NCBI GenBank assembly: GCA_024682075.1
Contig: JAIKZQ010000042.1
Span: 16,746 to 80,745, forward strand
DNA: 64,000 nucleotides
Reading direction: 5' to 3'
From: Lachnospiraceae bacterium
Lineage (GTDB): Bacteria; Bacillota; Clostridia; Lachnospirales; Lachnospiraceae
Both the position numbers and the translations under genes were made by a program. Each line of letters begins with the position of its first letter. The stretch's first letter is position 1. Below the pieces are notes generated by a model. The model ran no database searches. It saw only the letters and a program-made list of their open reading frames with translations, and was not told where the DNA came from. Of the stretch, positions 51,187-60,490 are shown piece by piece.

Positions 51187-52518
51187 ATGATCGATCAGAC
51201 AGAGTTCAATCAGATAGCGGCCACGCTTGCTGCACATTATGACAGTGTATTCTACGTGGATTCCGAATCGGGACATTATACGGAAATCGTTCCCACACAG
51301 ATGCTGACCACTCTTCAGATTGCGTTAGAAGGTGATGATTTCTTTGCCATGGCAAAGGCAAATGCAAGTCAGGTTGTTCATCCGGATGACCTTGACCTTG
51401 TGCTCATGATCCATGATAAGGACACCATCGTCGATACCGTGGCAAGGAACGGCTCTTATTCCGTCAGCTGCAGGCTGATCATTGACGGAAACATACTTCA
51501 TATCAGACATGTGGACATGATGTGCGAGGACAAAAAGCATATACTGTTCTGCATGGAGAATATCGATGATGAAGTGAGGGAAAAAGAAATCCAGCAGCAA
51601 AAGCTTCATAATGCGGAGCGCATGGCAAGACTTGATGAACTGACAGGCATCAAAAATCACAACGCTTTCATGGAATTGAGCAAGTCCATGGATAACAGCA
51701 TACGTACTGTAGAAGCAGATCTCAGATTCGGAATAGTAATATGCGACGTCAATGATCTGAAACTGTATAATGATACCAGGGGCCACTCCTTCGGTGACGA
51801 GTTCATTCGAAGGGCGTGCCGCATGATCAGTGAGAATTTCTCACGCAGCAGAATCTACAGGATCGGCGGGGATGAATTTGCTGTTTTTCTGACAGACGAG
51901 GAATATGAGATCAGGGAAGAACTTCTGGAGAATCTCAGAAGAGAATCCTATGCCAATGGGCGTTCGCGTTCCGGTCCTGTTATCGCAACCGGAATGTCGG
52001 TATACGAACCGTCATCGGATGCAAAGTTTTCCGATGTGGTCAACCGTGCAGATCTGGCCATGTATGAGAATAAGAAAATGATCAAGTCCGGAAAACCTGT
52101 TGACAGAGTGGGGACCGCAACCATGGTGGAGATACCGATACCCGACGGCAGGAAAAGGAAGCTTGATGCGATGTTCGGAGCGCTGGTCACGATCGCAGGG
52201 GACGGATATGTATTCCTGAATGACTTAAGATATGATTATTCCAGGTGGTCAGCTGTGCTTACAGACGATTACGGATTCGGTTCGGAATACATGTACCATG
52301 CCGGAAAGATATGGCAGGAGTATGTCCATCCGGACGATCTGGCAAAATATAAGTCGATAGTCGATTCCATTATCGGCGGAAAAGGAGATCCCAAGGATCT
52401 GAATTATCGTGCAAGAAGACCGGACGGATCATATGTTGTGCTGCAGCCTCGTGCGTTTGTTTTGTGTGACGATGACGGCAAGCCGGAGTACTACGGCGGA
52501 ATAATAATTCAGCATTGA
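51187..52518 (+). CDS. PAS-GGDEF-PAS diguanylate cyclase candidate
   Basis: A 443-residue protein without membrane helices. An N-terminal PAS-like domain (about 1-130) is followed by a GGDEF domain with DELTGIKNHNAF, DVNDLKLYND and the intact active-site motif RIGGDEFAVF near residue 230. A second PAS domain (WQEYVHPDDLAKYKS, YRARRPDGSYVVLQPRA) closes the protein, an unusual place for one. The expected reaction is synthesis of cyclic di-GMP from two GTP. No EAL or PilZ protein lies in the window. The ATG at 51187 has GGAGG at 9 bases; a TTG at 51184 is an alternative. Confidence 0.9.
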   Translation: MIDQTEFNQIAATLAAHYDSVFYVDSESGHYTEIVPTQMLTTLQIALEGDDFFAMAKANASQVVHPDDLDLVLMIHDKDTIVDTVARNGSYSVSCRLIIDGNILHIRHVDMMCEDKKHILFCMENIDDEVREKEIQQQKLHNAERMARLDELTGIKNHNAFMELSKSMDNSIRTVEADLRFGIVICDVNDLKLYNDTRGHSFGDEFIRRACRMISENFSRSRIYRIGGDEFAVFLTDEEYEIREELLENLRRESYANGRSRSGPVIATGMSVYEPSSDAKFSDVVNRADLAMYENKKMIKSGKPVDRVGTATMVEIPIPDGRKRKLDAMFGALVTIAGDGYVFLNDLRYDYSRWSAVLTDDYGFGSEYMYHAGKIWQEYVHPDDLAKYKSIVDSIIGGKGDPKDLNYRARRPDGSYVVLQPRAFVLCDDDGKPEYYGGIIIQH

Positions 52519-52549
52519 ATATTCAGATCATGAACGGGAGATGTTTTTC

Positions 52550-53191
52550 ATGAGAATAAAAAAACCGTTAGGATACTATAATTACACAGTGATCCTTACT
52601 TATCTCGGCATGCTGTTTTCTTTTGTAGGCATGCTCAGGGCATTCAACGAAGATTATGTCGGAGCAATACTCTTTCTGATGGCAGCGGGAATCTGTGACA
52701 TGTTTGACGGGAATGTCGCATCGACAAAGCAGAGGGATGATTCCGAGAAGAAATTCGGGATACAGATAGATTCGCTCAGTGACCTGATCAGCTTTGGCGT
52801 CATGCCGGCACTCTTTGTATATATGATAACGGGACAGTCGATCGTCGCTGCGCTTGTCGCTGCACTGTATACTTTGTCGGCGCTGATCCGCCTGGCGTTT
52901 TTTAACGTGAATGAAGAAGAAAGGCAGCAGCGTACTTCGGAAAGAAGAGAGGTCTATGACGGAGTTCCCGTGACCACGATAGCTGTGATCCTGCCTTTGG
53001 CGTTTCTGGTACAAAACATCGCCGAAATCCGCGGCACAGCAGGATATATAGCCCTTCTGGTCGTGTGCGGCATAGGATTCATTTCACCTGTTGAGATAAA
53101 GAAGCCGTGTGGCGTAAGAAAGATATGCCTCATACTTATCGGGATCGGAGAAGTGATAGGCGTCATGCTGATGAGATGGAGACCGATATGA
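52550..53191 (+). CDS. pssA: CDP-diacylglycerol-serine O-phosphatidyltransferase
   Basis: A 213-residue integral membrane enzyme of the CDP-alcohol phosphatidyltransferase family. The signature DGx2A...Gx3Dx3D is visible as DGNVAS followed by GIQIDSLSD. With a phosphatidylserine decarboxylase next door, the product is most likely phosphatidylserine synthase, making PS from CDP-diacylglycerol and serine. About six helices are expected. I chose ATG 52550, 9 bases after GGGAG; the ATG at 52541 abuts that site. Its stop overlaps the psd start (ATGA). Confidence 0.92.
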   Translation: MRIKKPLGYYNYTVILTYLGMLFSFVGMLRAFNEDYVGAILFLMAAGICDMFDGNVASTKQRDDSEKKFGIQIDSLSDLISFGVMPALFVYMITGQSIVAALVAALYTLSALIRLAFFNVNEEERQQRTSERREVYDGVPVTTIAVILPLAFLVQNIAEIRGTAGYIALLVVCGIGFISPVEIKKPCGVRKICLILIGIGEVIGVMLMRWRPI

Positions 53192-54012
53192 GCAAAGAGT
53201 CTCTTTCAGTTCTTTTTTTGTATAAAACCGTTCCGGGGAGAGTTATCCTTAAGGCCCTGGTCAGACCGGGTATTTCGAAGACAGCAGCGCTATTGCTGTC
53301 TTCTCCTATGTCTGCGTTATTCGTTCCGGGATTCATCCGCAGGAATCACATAGAGCAGAAATACTATGAAATGCCTGCAGGCGGATACGGGTCCTTTAAT
53401 GAATTTTTTACCAGAAAACTAAAACCGGAATACGAACCGCAAATACAAAGCGGACTTGTCAGCCCGTGTGACGGATTATTAACCGTATTTAACATAGATG
53501 AGCGATCGGTCTTTGACATAAAGAATTCCCAATACAGCCTGCAGAGTCTGCTTAGGGATTCAAAACTTTCGGAAAGGTTTTCGGGCGGGACTGCACTTGT
53601 TTTCAGGCTGACTCCGAGCCATTATCACAGGTACTGTTATCCCGCATCGGGGAAAACATATGCTCCCCGCAGGATCGGGGGAGAGCTTCATTGTGTCAGG
53701 CCCGTGGCGCTTGAATCGGTAAAAGTATTCACCCGGAATTCCAGGGAATATACCCTGATAAGGTCCGGGGAATATGGGAATATTATTCAGATGGAAGTTG
53801 GAGCGATGCTTGTCGGGAAGATCTCCAATCATCGCAGGACTAAGGGAACTTCTTTTTACGTGGAATGCGGAGAGGAAAAGGGATATTTCGAATATGGAGG
53901 ATCGACGATAATCCTTCTATTTGAAAAAAGATTCACCTTATGCAGGGATATTGCCGAACGTGAGCGTACCCACGGCGAGATCCCCGTGAAGATGGGAGAG
54001 AGTCTCATCTGA
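53188..54012 (+). CDS. psd: Phosphatidylserine decarboxylase proenzyme
   Basis: A 274-residue proenzyme that converts phosphatidylserine to phosphatidylethanolamine. The self-cleavage site that creates the pyruvoyl group is GST in EYGGSTIILLFE near residue 240. The conserved block TPSHYHRYCYPASG, with the histidine needed for processing, is near residue 139, and SPCDGLL near 92 is typical too. A membrane-attachment segment is at the N terminus. Translation is coupled to pssA, so the two steps of PE synthesis are made together. Confidence 0.95.
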   Translation: MSKESLSVLFLYKTVPGRVILKALVRPGISKTAALLLSSPMSALFVPGFIRRNHIEQKYYEMPAGGYGSFNEFFTRKLKPEYEPQIQSGLVSPCDGLLTVFNIDERSVFDIKNSQYSLQSLLRDSKLSERFSGGTALVFRLTPSHYHRYCYPASGKTYAPRRIGGELHCVRPVALESVKVFTRNSREYTLIRSGEYGNIIQMEVGAMLVGKISNHRRTKGTSFYVECGEEKGYFEYGGSTIILLFEKRFTLCRDIAERERTHGEIPVKMGESLI

Positions 54013-54051
54013 TATGCCCTCGGGCGCAGATGATGGCAGGAGGAAATGATC

Positions 54052-54729
54052 ATGGCATCTTGGATGGTTCATTTACGGATCGCGGATGAATTGCTCAAAC
54101 ATGTGACCGAAATAGACGAGACGGCTTTTGTGATGGGAAACATAGCTCCCGACAGCGGCGTTCCGAGTGAGGATTGGAAAGAGTATCATCCTCCGAAAAC
54201 GGTATCGCATTTCAGGACAAAGGCCGATGATGAAACCTTTATGGATCTGGACGCATTTTGCAGGGGGTATTTCAATGAAGATCTGATCATGAAATATTCC
54301 CTGAGAGAGTTTTCTTTTTTCCTTGGATACTATGTACACCTTTTGACCGATGTGCGGTGGACTGAGACGGTATATGCCGATCTTGTGGCTTCTTATCCGC
54401 AGGAATATGCCGAGGATAAGTACAAACTGATATGGGCTGCGAAGGGAGACTGGTACGATCTGGATTTCCTGTATCTGGAACAGCATCCGGGTTTTAATGC
54501 ATTTTCGGTATATGAAAACGCCGTGAACTTCGATAATGATCTGATCGATCTGTTCGGCAGAGATGCATTTGAAAACAGAAGACAGTATATCTGCGGATTT
54601 TATCATGGAGATGATCACGGCGAGCTGCACAGGGAGTATACTTACCTGACGCCTGAGCAGGCTGATTCATTTGTGGACTCGACAACGCAGTGGATAATCA
54701 AACGCGAGAGCAGGTATTTTGCACAGTGA
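54052..54729 (+). CDS. Zinc-dependent phospholipase C-like protein
   Basis: A 225-residue all-helical protein that resembles the zinc-dependent phospholipase C family (PF00882). It has the N-terminal WMVHLRIADELL, MGNIAPD, a histidine in TVSHFRT and FFLGYYVHLLTDVRW with conserved H and D that would bind zinc. There is no signal peptide, so it is probably cytoplasmic and not a secreted toxin. I chose ATG 54052 for its 8-base spacing to AGGAGG. Its place after pssA-psd suggests a link to phospholipid turnover, which is inference. Confidence 0.7.
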   Translation: MASWMVHLRIADELLKHVTEIDETAFVMGNIAPDSGVPSEDWKEYHPPKTVSHFRTKADDETFMDLDAFCRGYFNEDLIMKYSLREFSFFLGYYVHLLTDVRWTETVYADLVASYPQEYAEDKYKLIWAAKGDWYDLDFLYLEQHPGFNAFSVYENAVNFDNDLIDLFGRDAFENRRQYICGFYHGDDHGELHREYTYLTPEQADSFVDSTTQWIIKRESRYFAQ

Positions 54730-54764
54730 CAACAAAGTGCCGGACATCGTAAAAGGAGTTTATG

Positions 54765-54989
54765 ATGAATAACGGTGAAAAGAAATTCAGGGTTTCGAAA
54801 AACAAGAGAAATTCCTCGGCACTGGCTTTTGGCAGCCTTTTCATAGTCACGCTGTTTATTGAAAACGGAATTGTGAATCTGGATGATAATATAGGCCTGT
54901 ATGTGATGATCGCGGTTATTGTCGGCGTTATCTCAGCTGTTTTGTGCATCGTATTTGTTAAGGAATACTACATGCAGATACTCGGATGA
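54765..54989 (+). CDS. Small membrane protein, two helices
   Basis: A 74-residue protein of unknown function. A basic N terminus (KKFRVSKNKR) is followed by helices at about 18-36 and 45-66. AGGAG precedes it; the second of two adjacent ATG codons fits better. It ends 19 bases from the convergent GH26-like gene. Confidence 0.65.
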   Translation: MNNGEKKFRVSKNKRNSSALAFGSLFIVTLFIENGIVNLDDNIGLYVMIAVIVGVISAVLCIVFVKEYYMQILG

Positions 54990-55008
54990 GTGTTAACGCT
55001 CTTGCGTG

Positions 55009-56523
55009 TTACGGCTTTTCAGTCTCAATCCTGACAACAGGCAGAGTCCTTATCTGATAATATTGATTTACAGCCCAGTCATCCTCCGGATCTTTTCCGG
55101 AGGATTTTCCTTTTGAGGGATCGTTGGTTCCTTCCGAAGGGGTCATGAACATATGGATTGTGATCCTGTCGTATTTTGCCCTTGGCATATCGAAAAACGC
55201 GGGCATCAGATCCACAAAGCGTGTTCCGGGAGCTTTGTGGAACCAGCTTCCGTTTGTTTCAAGCATGAGAGAAGCATCGGTCAGATTGTCTTCAAAATAG
55301 CATTCGCAGAAGACGGGGGATCCGTTCACTTCATAGGTAAGGGCGATGCCTTCGGAATCTTCGCTTCCGCCCCAGCGCATCGTTACCGGTGATGCCGGAG
55401 AACCGTTTTTGCCGAGTCTGACAGACTTGCCTTTGCAGATGGCGGGAGAGAAGTAAGGATCGGAAATGATCTCCCTGAATGTCTTCATGAGAGGCTGCTC
55501 AATCCCGACATTTTCATTATTCGGATCCTGAATCTCAAGTCCGAGTCTTCCTCTGTCCCTGAACTGATAAAGAGTAAATCCCGAGAGCCATTTGTCCCTG
55601 TCATTCTTTATCATGCCGCAGAAGGTTTTAAGCATCCTGCATTGATCGTAAGGACCGTTTACATCACCGTCGGCATTCAGTTCCGACAGGACCATTGGCT
55701 TGTGCTTTCCGCAGATCATGTCATAGCGTTCCGAACTTTTTTTGGCAAGGGCATAGACATTACGAGCCCCGAACGACTTGAAGTTTTTGCCGCCTTTTTC
55801 TGCAATGTCTCCGGGCCAGCCCCAGTGAAGGGACAGATATCTGTCCACCGATACAATGTCGGCAGCCTTTATCGCAGGCGTAAATTCATCCTCTCTGACC
55901 ATCTGCTCTGCTTTTAATGATGTATATCCGTCAAGGCAGAGAATGATCTTTGCCTGAGGTGCTTCCTTATGGAAGATTTCACAGCAATGTGCAAAAAACT
56001 GTCCGAGTTCTTCGTATGTTGCTCTTTTGTTGAAGGAGAACCATGTGCCTGTGGCTTCGTGATTGATACGCACCATTATCCTTCCAAATGGCCTGAGGTC
56101 TCTTGCAATAGAGGTGAGATGATCGTCACTGACCTTGGGATCTATGGTGATCGTAAGTATCACATCCTCGCCATGTCTTCTTATGTCCTTCATGCATTCG
56201 AATACATCGGGGCCCGATGAATGACGTCTCTTTGCCGTAAGTCCTCCCGAGTATGGAAAATAATCGTCATACGGACTTTCTCCGCCTTTTTGGGCGGTGA
56301 CAAAGCTTGCGCGTTTCGGCCACTCTTTGTCGAGGGGATAGTAACAGTACATCAGGTTGATTGCACGCATGGGACGCCTGAGCCTGGACAGGACATAATC
56401 CTGTTCGACATACTCCCCGCGCTCGCTTCCGTCGCCGAGATCCACCGGACATTCGGCAGGCAGTAATTTTGCACAGGTGACGGATATCGGTCTTACTGTA
56501 TTATGAGGTAATGGATTATTCAT
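55009..56523 (-). CDS. GH26-like TIM-barrel protein
   Basis: A 504-residue protein without signal peptide. The middle part resembles glycoside hydrolase family 26 (beta-mannanase-like): VRINHEATGTWFSF offers E156 as acid/base, and VLSELNADGD offers E281 as nucleophile. A beta-rich C-terminal domain (about 365-504) may bind sugar. GH26 enzymes normally cut mannan or mixed glucan; a cytoplasmic location would mean short oligosaccharides. Assignment rests on these two motifs and overall layout only. AGGAG lies 6 bases before the start. Confidence 0.6.
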   Translation of the reverse strand: MNNPLPHNTVRPISVTCAKLLPAECPVDLGDGSERGEYVEQDYVLSRLRRPMRAINLMYCYYPLDKEWPKRASFVTAQKGGESPYDDYFPYSGGLTAKRRHSSGPDVFECMKDIRRHGEDVILTITIDPKVSDDHLTSIARDLRPFGRIMVRINHEATGTWFSFNKRATYEELGQFFAHCCEIFHKEAPQAKIILCLDGYTSLKAEQMVREDEFTPAIKAADIVSVDRYLSLHWGWPGDIAEKGGKNFKSFGARNVYALAKKSSERYDMICGKHKPMVLSELNADGDVNGPYDQCRMLKTFCGMIKNDRDKWLSGFTLYQFRDRGRLGLEIQDPNNENVGIEQPLMKTFREIISDPYFSPAICKGKSVRLGKNGSPASPVTMRWGGSEDSEGIALTYEVNGSPVFCECYFEDNLTDASLMLETNGSWFHKAPGTRFVDLMPAFFDMPRAKYDRITIHMFMTPSEGTNDPSKGKSSGKDPEDDWAVNQYYQIRTLPVVRIETEKP

Positions 56524-56690
56524 GAGAGGCTCCTTAACTTAATATATTTAATTGTACATCCGAAGCCTGATTTAGAATAGTGCATGCATGAGGTTTGCCT
56601 GCGATTGCGTAAGGTTTAATCGTAGGATATACTTATTTCCGGTACGGTCTTTTGATGCAGGGATGAACAGAATGACTAATGAGGAATGAT

Positions 56691-57935
56691 ATGATCACTG
56701 CTGCGGAAGCAATACGGTTAGCAAAAGAAACAGGCGGCAAAGACGGACTGAACTGCGTTGCGGAACTTGACGATACTGCTGCAGACCAATTCTCGGACAC
56801 GGGAATGGAAAGATCCCTTCCTCTTTTTGGCGTTCCTGTTCTGGTGAAGGATAATGTCGATGTCAGGGGATTCCACACAACCGCCGGAAGCCTGGCCCTG
56901 GCTGATAATCTCGCAAAAAGCGACGCACCGGTCGTTCGGAATCTTCGCCGCAACGGTGCTGTGATCATCGGCAAGAGCAACATGACCGAGTTTGCAAACT
57001 ATGTTTCGACAAAAATGCCGGGCGGGTACAGTTCACGCGGAGGACAGGTGATACATGCGGTGAATCCCGGACTGGATCCTCTCGGTTCATCGAGCGGTTC
57101 TGCTGTTGCAGTTGCTGCCGGAATTGTCCCGATGGCTGTCGGAACGGATACGTGTCACTCGGTTACCGCCTGCGCCATGGGAAACGGAATCTGCGGATTA
57201 AAACCTCCTGCAGGAGTTCTTTCACAGGAGGGTATCATTCCGATTTCAAAAACATTCGACAGTGCCGGAGCAATGGCACAAAATGTCAGCGATACTCTCA
57301 GATTGTACTCTGCCATGAGGGATGAGCCGCTGCCTGAGATCAGAGCGGCTCAGGCCGGAAAACTCCGGATCGCGGTAAATGTTGCCAACTCCGAAATGAA
57401 TTCGGAAGAGCGAAGCCGGTATCTTGATGATGTGATAGGGCTGTTTAAGGATAACGGCGTTTCGATCGAGGAGGTCAATGATCCTCCTACACCTTACCTT
57501 CCGGCTATCATGAAGCGTGAATTCGGTCCGTGCCTTGAGGACTATCTGAAAAAGAGCGGAGCAAAGCTTAAGACGCTTAAGGAGATCGTTGAATATTTTG
57601 AGACACATCCCGATACGATGATGAAATACGGAGACGATCTGCTGCGCGGGGCACTATGCGATATGCCGCGGGAATTGTCCGAAGATGAGGAATACCGGAA
57701 TGCCTTGAAAGGGCGTGATGAGGAGATAAGGATCATTACAGAGAAGATCGCTGATTACGATGCAGTCCTGCTGACAGGCCCTACCTATGTCATGCATACC
57801 TGCGGCCTTCCGACGATCACCGTTGCCGGCAGCCGGCTTGACTTAAACGGCATGAGGCAGGCGGTGATGCTGTATGGAACGGATGAGTTCAGGCTTTATG
57901 CGGCAGCACTGACCGTGGAGCAATTGCTGATCTAA
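56691..57935 (+). CDS. Amidase signature family enzyme
   Basis: A 414-residue hydrolase. The Ser-Ser-Lys triad of the amidase signature family can be placed: lysine in VLVKDNVD near residue 52, cis-serine in LGSSSGSAVAVAAG near 133, and nucleophile serine in GTDTCHSVTACAMG near 157, where most relatives read GTDTGGS. Conserved ICGLKPP follows. It probably hydrolyses a carboxamide in the cytoplasm. A GatA role is unlikely because gatC and gatB are absent. ATG 56691 is 6 bases after GAGG. A terminator follows. Confidence 0.9.
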   Translation: MITAAEAIRLAKETGGKDGLNCVAELDDTAADQFSDTGMERSLPLFGVPVLVKDNVDVRGFHTTAGSLALADNLAKSDAPVVRNLRRNGAVIIGKSNMTEFANYVSTKMPGGYSSRGGQVIHAVNPGLDPLGSSSGSAVAVAAGIVPMAVGTDTCHSVTACAMGNGICGLKPPAGVLSQEGIIPISKTFDSAGAMAQNVSDTLRLYSAMRDEPLPEIRAAQAGKLRIAVNVANSEMNSEERSRYLDDVIGLFKDNGVSIEEVNDPPTPYLPAIMKREFGPCLEDYLKKSGAKLKTLKEIVEYFETHPDTMMKYGDDLLRGALCDMPRELSEDEEYRNALKGRDEEIRIITEKIADYDAVLLTGPTYVMHTCGLPTITVAGSRLDLNGMRQAVMLYGTDEFRLYAAALTVEQLLI

Positions 57936-57958
57936 ATGCATTATTTTGTCCTATGAAG

Positions 57959-57981
57959 AATGGCCGCCCCGGCCATTTTTC
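57959..57981 (+). terminator. Rho-independent terminator after amidase
   Basis: AATGGCCG at 57959-57966 pairs perfectly with CGGCCATT at 57970-57977, with a CCC loop and following T. Confidence 0.85.
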
Positions 57982-58029
57982 TTGCTCTTGACGGCTAATT
58001 GAAATGAAAAAATCCCGGAGGAACATAAA

Positions 58030-58755
58030 ATGAAGATCACAGTCATCAATGGAACGGAGAAAAAAGGAGTTACGTATAATCTCAAGGAAATCTTCCTTGA
58101 ACAGTTCAGGGACAGGGCTGAGATAACGGAATTCTATCTTCCGAAGGATGGCCCCGGGTTTTGCACGGGATGCACTGCCTGCTTTATGGAAAAACAGAAT
58201 TTGTGTAAGGATGCGGAAAAGGTGCAGAAGATTGAGAAGGCACTTCTTGAAGCGGATCTTCTGGTGTTCACCTCGCCGGCCTATGTTTTCCATGCTACCG
58301 GAGCAATGAAGGCAATGCTGGATCATTTCGGATACAGATGGATGCCTCATCGCCCGGCAAAAGAAATGTTCGGAAAACGTGCGGTGATCATCACTCAGTG
58401 CCTCGGAGCCGGCGAAAAGTCAACTGCAAAAGATATTGAGGACAGTCTTTCCTGGTGGGGGGTAAGCTGTATACGCAAGTGCAGTTTTAAGCTGATGAGT
58501 GAGATCCGCTGGGACCGAATTTCCGAGAAGAAGCGTGATGAAATGACCGGGAAACTGACCTTGCTTGCCCGGAAAATGCTCTCGATCGATTATTCCAAGC
58601 CTGCACATACAGGGGTGATGACAAAGATGAAATTTTATATGGTGAGAATGTTGCAGACAGGTCTTGGCAAAGACAATCCGGAGTATACGGATTTTAAATA
58701 TTGGAAGTCAAACGGATGGATAGATGATGTCAGACCATGGCGACAGAAAATGTGA
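58030..58755 (+). CDS. Flavodoxin-like NAD(P)H-dependent FMN reductase
   Basis: A 241-residue flavoprotein. The N terminus ITVINGTEKKGVTYNL is the FMN-phosphate loop. CTGCTACF (near residue 45) and FTSPAYVFHATGAMKAMLDH are typical of the iron-sulfur flavoprotein/NADPH-FMN reductase group. The cysteine spacing may bind a 4Fe-4S cluster, but only three or four cysteines are near. It could pass electrons to quinones or other acceptors. It has a strong GGAGG site and overlaps no neighbour. Confidence 0.88.
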   Translation: MKITVINGTEKKGVTYNLKEIFLEQFRDRAEITEFYLPKDGPGFCTGCTACFMEKQNLCKDAEKVQKIEKALLEADLLVFTSPAYVFHATGAMKAMLDHFGYRWMPHRPAKEMFGKRAVIITQCLGAGEKSTAKDIEDSLSWWGVSCIRKCSFKLMSEIRWDRISEKKRDEMTGKLTLLARKMLSIDYSKPAHTGVMTKMKFYMVRMLQTGLGKDNPEYTDFKYWKSNGWIDDVRPWRQKM

Positions 58756-58801
58756 CCTGATCAAACAGTTCTCCGTCTGTATGGAGGGAGGGACCGGGCA
58801 T

Positions 58802-59194
58802 ATGAAAAACAGGAAAACGGTTAGCATCATTTTAGCCATAGCGGATATGATCCTTTTGGCGTTGTTTGTATCATACATTCCATACATATTCAGGCATATA
58901 TTCGGATTTGATTTTATAGAATATGAGAATTGGTTCGGAGAACTCAATGATCCGATCAGATATCGATTCGGTGCCGGCAGCGCCGAGGTTGTATTTATAC
59001 TGTTAAGGATCATCGGCTTTGTGATCGCTCAATGCAAACTACTGAAAGGACAGAGTAAAAGACTGTTATATGTCTTCATAATCTTGCATTTTCTAATTGC
59101 CGTTTTGGGACTGATATATTGTTTTGTTTATGCTGACGGAGCAAATATAATCTATAACATTCAGCTGAGGGGATCCATTATATGCAGACATTAA
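58802..59194 (+). CDS. Small hypothetical membrane protein
   Basis: A 130-residue protein with three predicted helices (about 8-30, 60-80 and 90-112). It is not recognised. ATG 58802 lies after GGGAGGGACC; longer starts run into the flavoprotein gene. It overlaps the YcaQ-type gene by 13 bases. Confidence 0.6.
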   Translation: MKNRKTVSIILAIADMILLALFVSYIPYIFRHIFGFDFIEYENWFGELNDPIRYRFGAGSAEVVFILLRIIGFVIAQCKLLKGQSKRLLYVFIILHFLIAVLGLIYCFVYADGANIIYNIQLRGSIICRH

Positions 59195-60405
59195 CAAAAC
59201 AACAGGCCGGAAGATTCATTCTTGCCAAACAAGGGCTTATAGGATCATATAAGTTCCTTGGTAAATCAGGTGCTTGCGATTATGTCCGTCAGGCGGGATG
59301 CATTCAATACGATCCGGTTGATGTATGCGGTAAAAATGCTGAGCTCACACTTCAGTCAAGGGTAAAGGGCTTTTCAAAATCCATGCTTCGTGAGCTGTTG
59401 TATGAAGACCGTAAACTGGTAGATTATGCAGACAAGGAATTATCAATATGGCCGGTAGAGGATTGGCCATATTTCTCGTCATACAGGAACAGAAGCCTGA
59501 AGCTCGGAAAAACGTTCAAAGGACTGAGCAGGCTGGAGAAGCAGGCAGTCTCTTTCATAAGTGATAATGGACCCGTGTCGAGCGACACATTGCCGATCGA
59601 AGGAGAGATTTTCTGGCATTCTTCAATGCATTGGAGTGGCAACTGGCATAAGAAATCCCAGGCTGCACGGTCGGTGCTGGAACAGCTTTATACAGACGGG
59701 GTATTGATCATCCATCACAAAAACGGAAGCAGGAAATATTATGATCTTGCGGAGAAATATCTGCCCGGATCGATTCTTAATGCGGAAAACCCATGCAGGA
59801 ATGAGGATGAATTCACAGCGTGGCGTGTGCTCCGCAGGATCGGTGCTGTCGGACTTCTTTGGGATAAGAACAGTACAGCGTTTCTTGGAATAGATATAAA
59901 TGCGGAAAAACGAAAAATGATCCTGGAAAGATTAACGCAGCAAGGTAAGATATGCCCTGTGGCTGTTCAGGGGATAAAGCAGACGTTTTACTATCGTTCC
60001 GAGGATGAATCGCTGATGGGATCAATAGTTGACGGGAGTGCAGACCTGAAACCGAGGATGTCGTTCATAGCCCCCCTGGATCCGCTCATGTGGGACAAAT
60101 CCCTGATACAGGCATTATGGGACTATCAGTATTCCTGGGAGATTTATACTCCTGCCGTTAAACGAAAATACGGATATTATACTCTGCCGATCCTGTTTGG
60201 AGACCGTTTTGCCGGACGTATTGAAGCAGTACCCGACCGCAGGAAAAAGGTTCTTGAAGTGAAAGGCCTTTGGTGGGAACCGGAAATCCGCCTGACAAAG
60301 AAACTGAACACTGAATTGGAAAAAACACTGATCCGTTTCGCGGCATTCAATGATTGCGACAGTGTTTCCCGACAGACATCAAATATTAATGTCAAAGAAT
60401 TATAA
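59182..60405 (+). CDS. YcaQ/AlkZ-type winged-helix DNA glycosylase
   Basis: A 407-residue protein of the HTH_42/YcaQ family. These glycosylases unhook DNA crosslinks and remove bulky alkylated bases. The catalytic QxD motif is visible as IQYDPVDV near residue 43, followed by NAELTLQSRV. Tandem winged-helix domains fill most of the length, with the C-terminal block IAPLDPLMWDK typical of the family. The start overlaps a small membrane protein gene by 13 bases. Confidence 0.88.
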   Translation: MQTLTKQQAGRFILAKQGLIGSYKFLGKSGACDYVRQAGCIQYDPVDVCGKNAELTLQSRVKGFSKSMLRELLYEDRKLVDYADKELSIWPVEDWPYFSSYRNRSLKLGKTFKGLSRLEKQAVSFISDNGPVSSDTLPIEGEIFWHSSMHWSGNWHKKSQAARSVLEQLYTDGVLIIHHKNGSRKYYDLAEKYLPGSILNAENPCRNEDEFTAWRVLRRIGAVGLLWDKNSTAFLGIDINAEKRKMILERLTQQGKICPVAVQGIKQTFYYRSEDESLMGSIVDGSADLKPRMSFIAPLDPLMWDKSLIQALWDYQYSWEIYTPAVKRKYGYYTLPILFGDRFAGRIEAVPDRRKKVLEVKGLWWEPEIRLTKKLNTELEKTLIRFAAFNDCDSVSRQTSNINVKEL

Positions 60406-60490
60406 GGACAAAGAAATACTTGAAAAGAATTTTTAATTACATTAGCCTTTTCTTAGGACGTCCGAATCGTGCCTGAGAGGAGGCTATTTT

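Noticed and set aside
56691..57935. GatA subunit of the tRNA amidotransferase
   Set aside because: gatC and gatB are absent and the nucleophile block (TDTCHSV) differs from GatA; a general amidase is safer.
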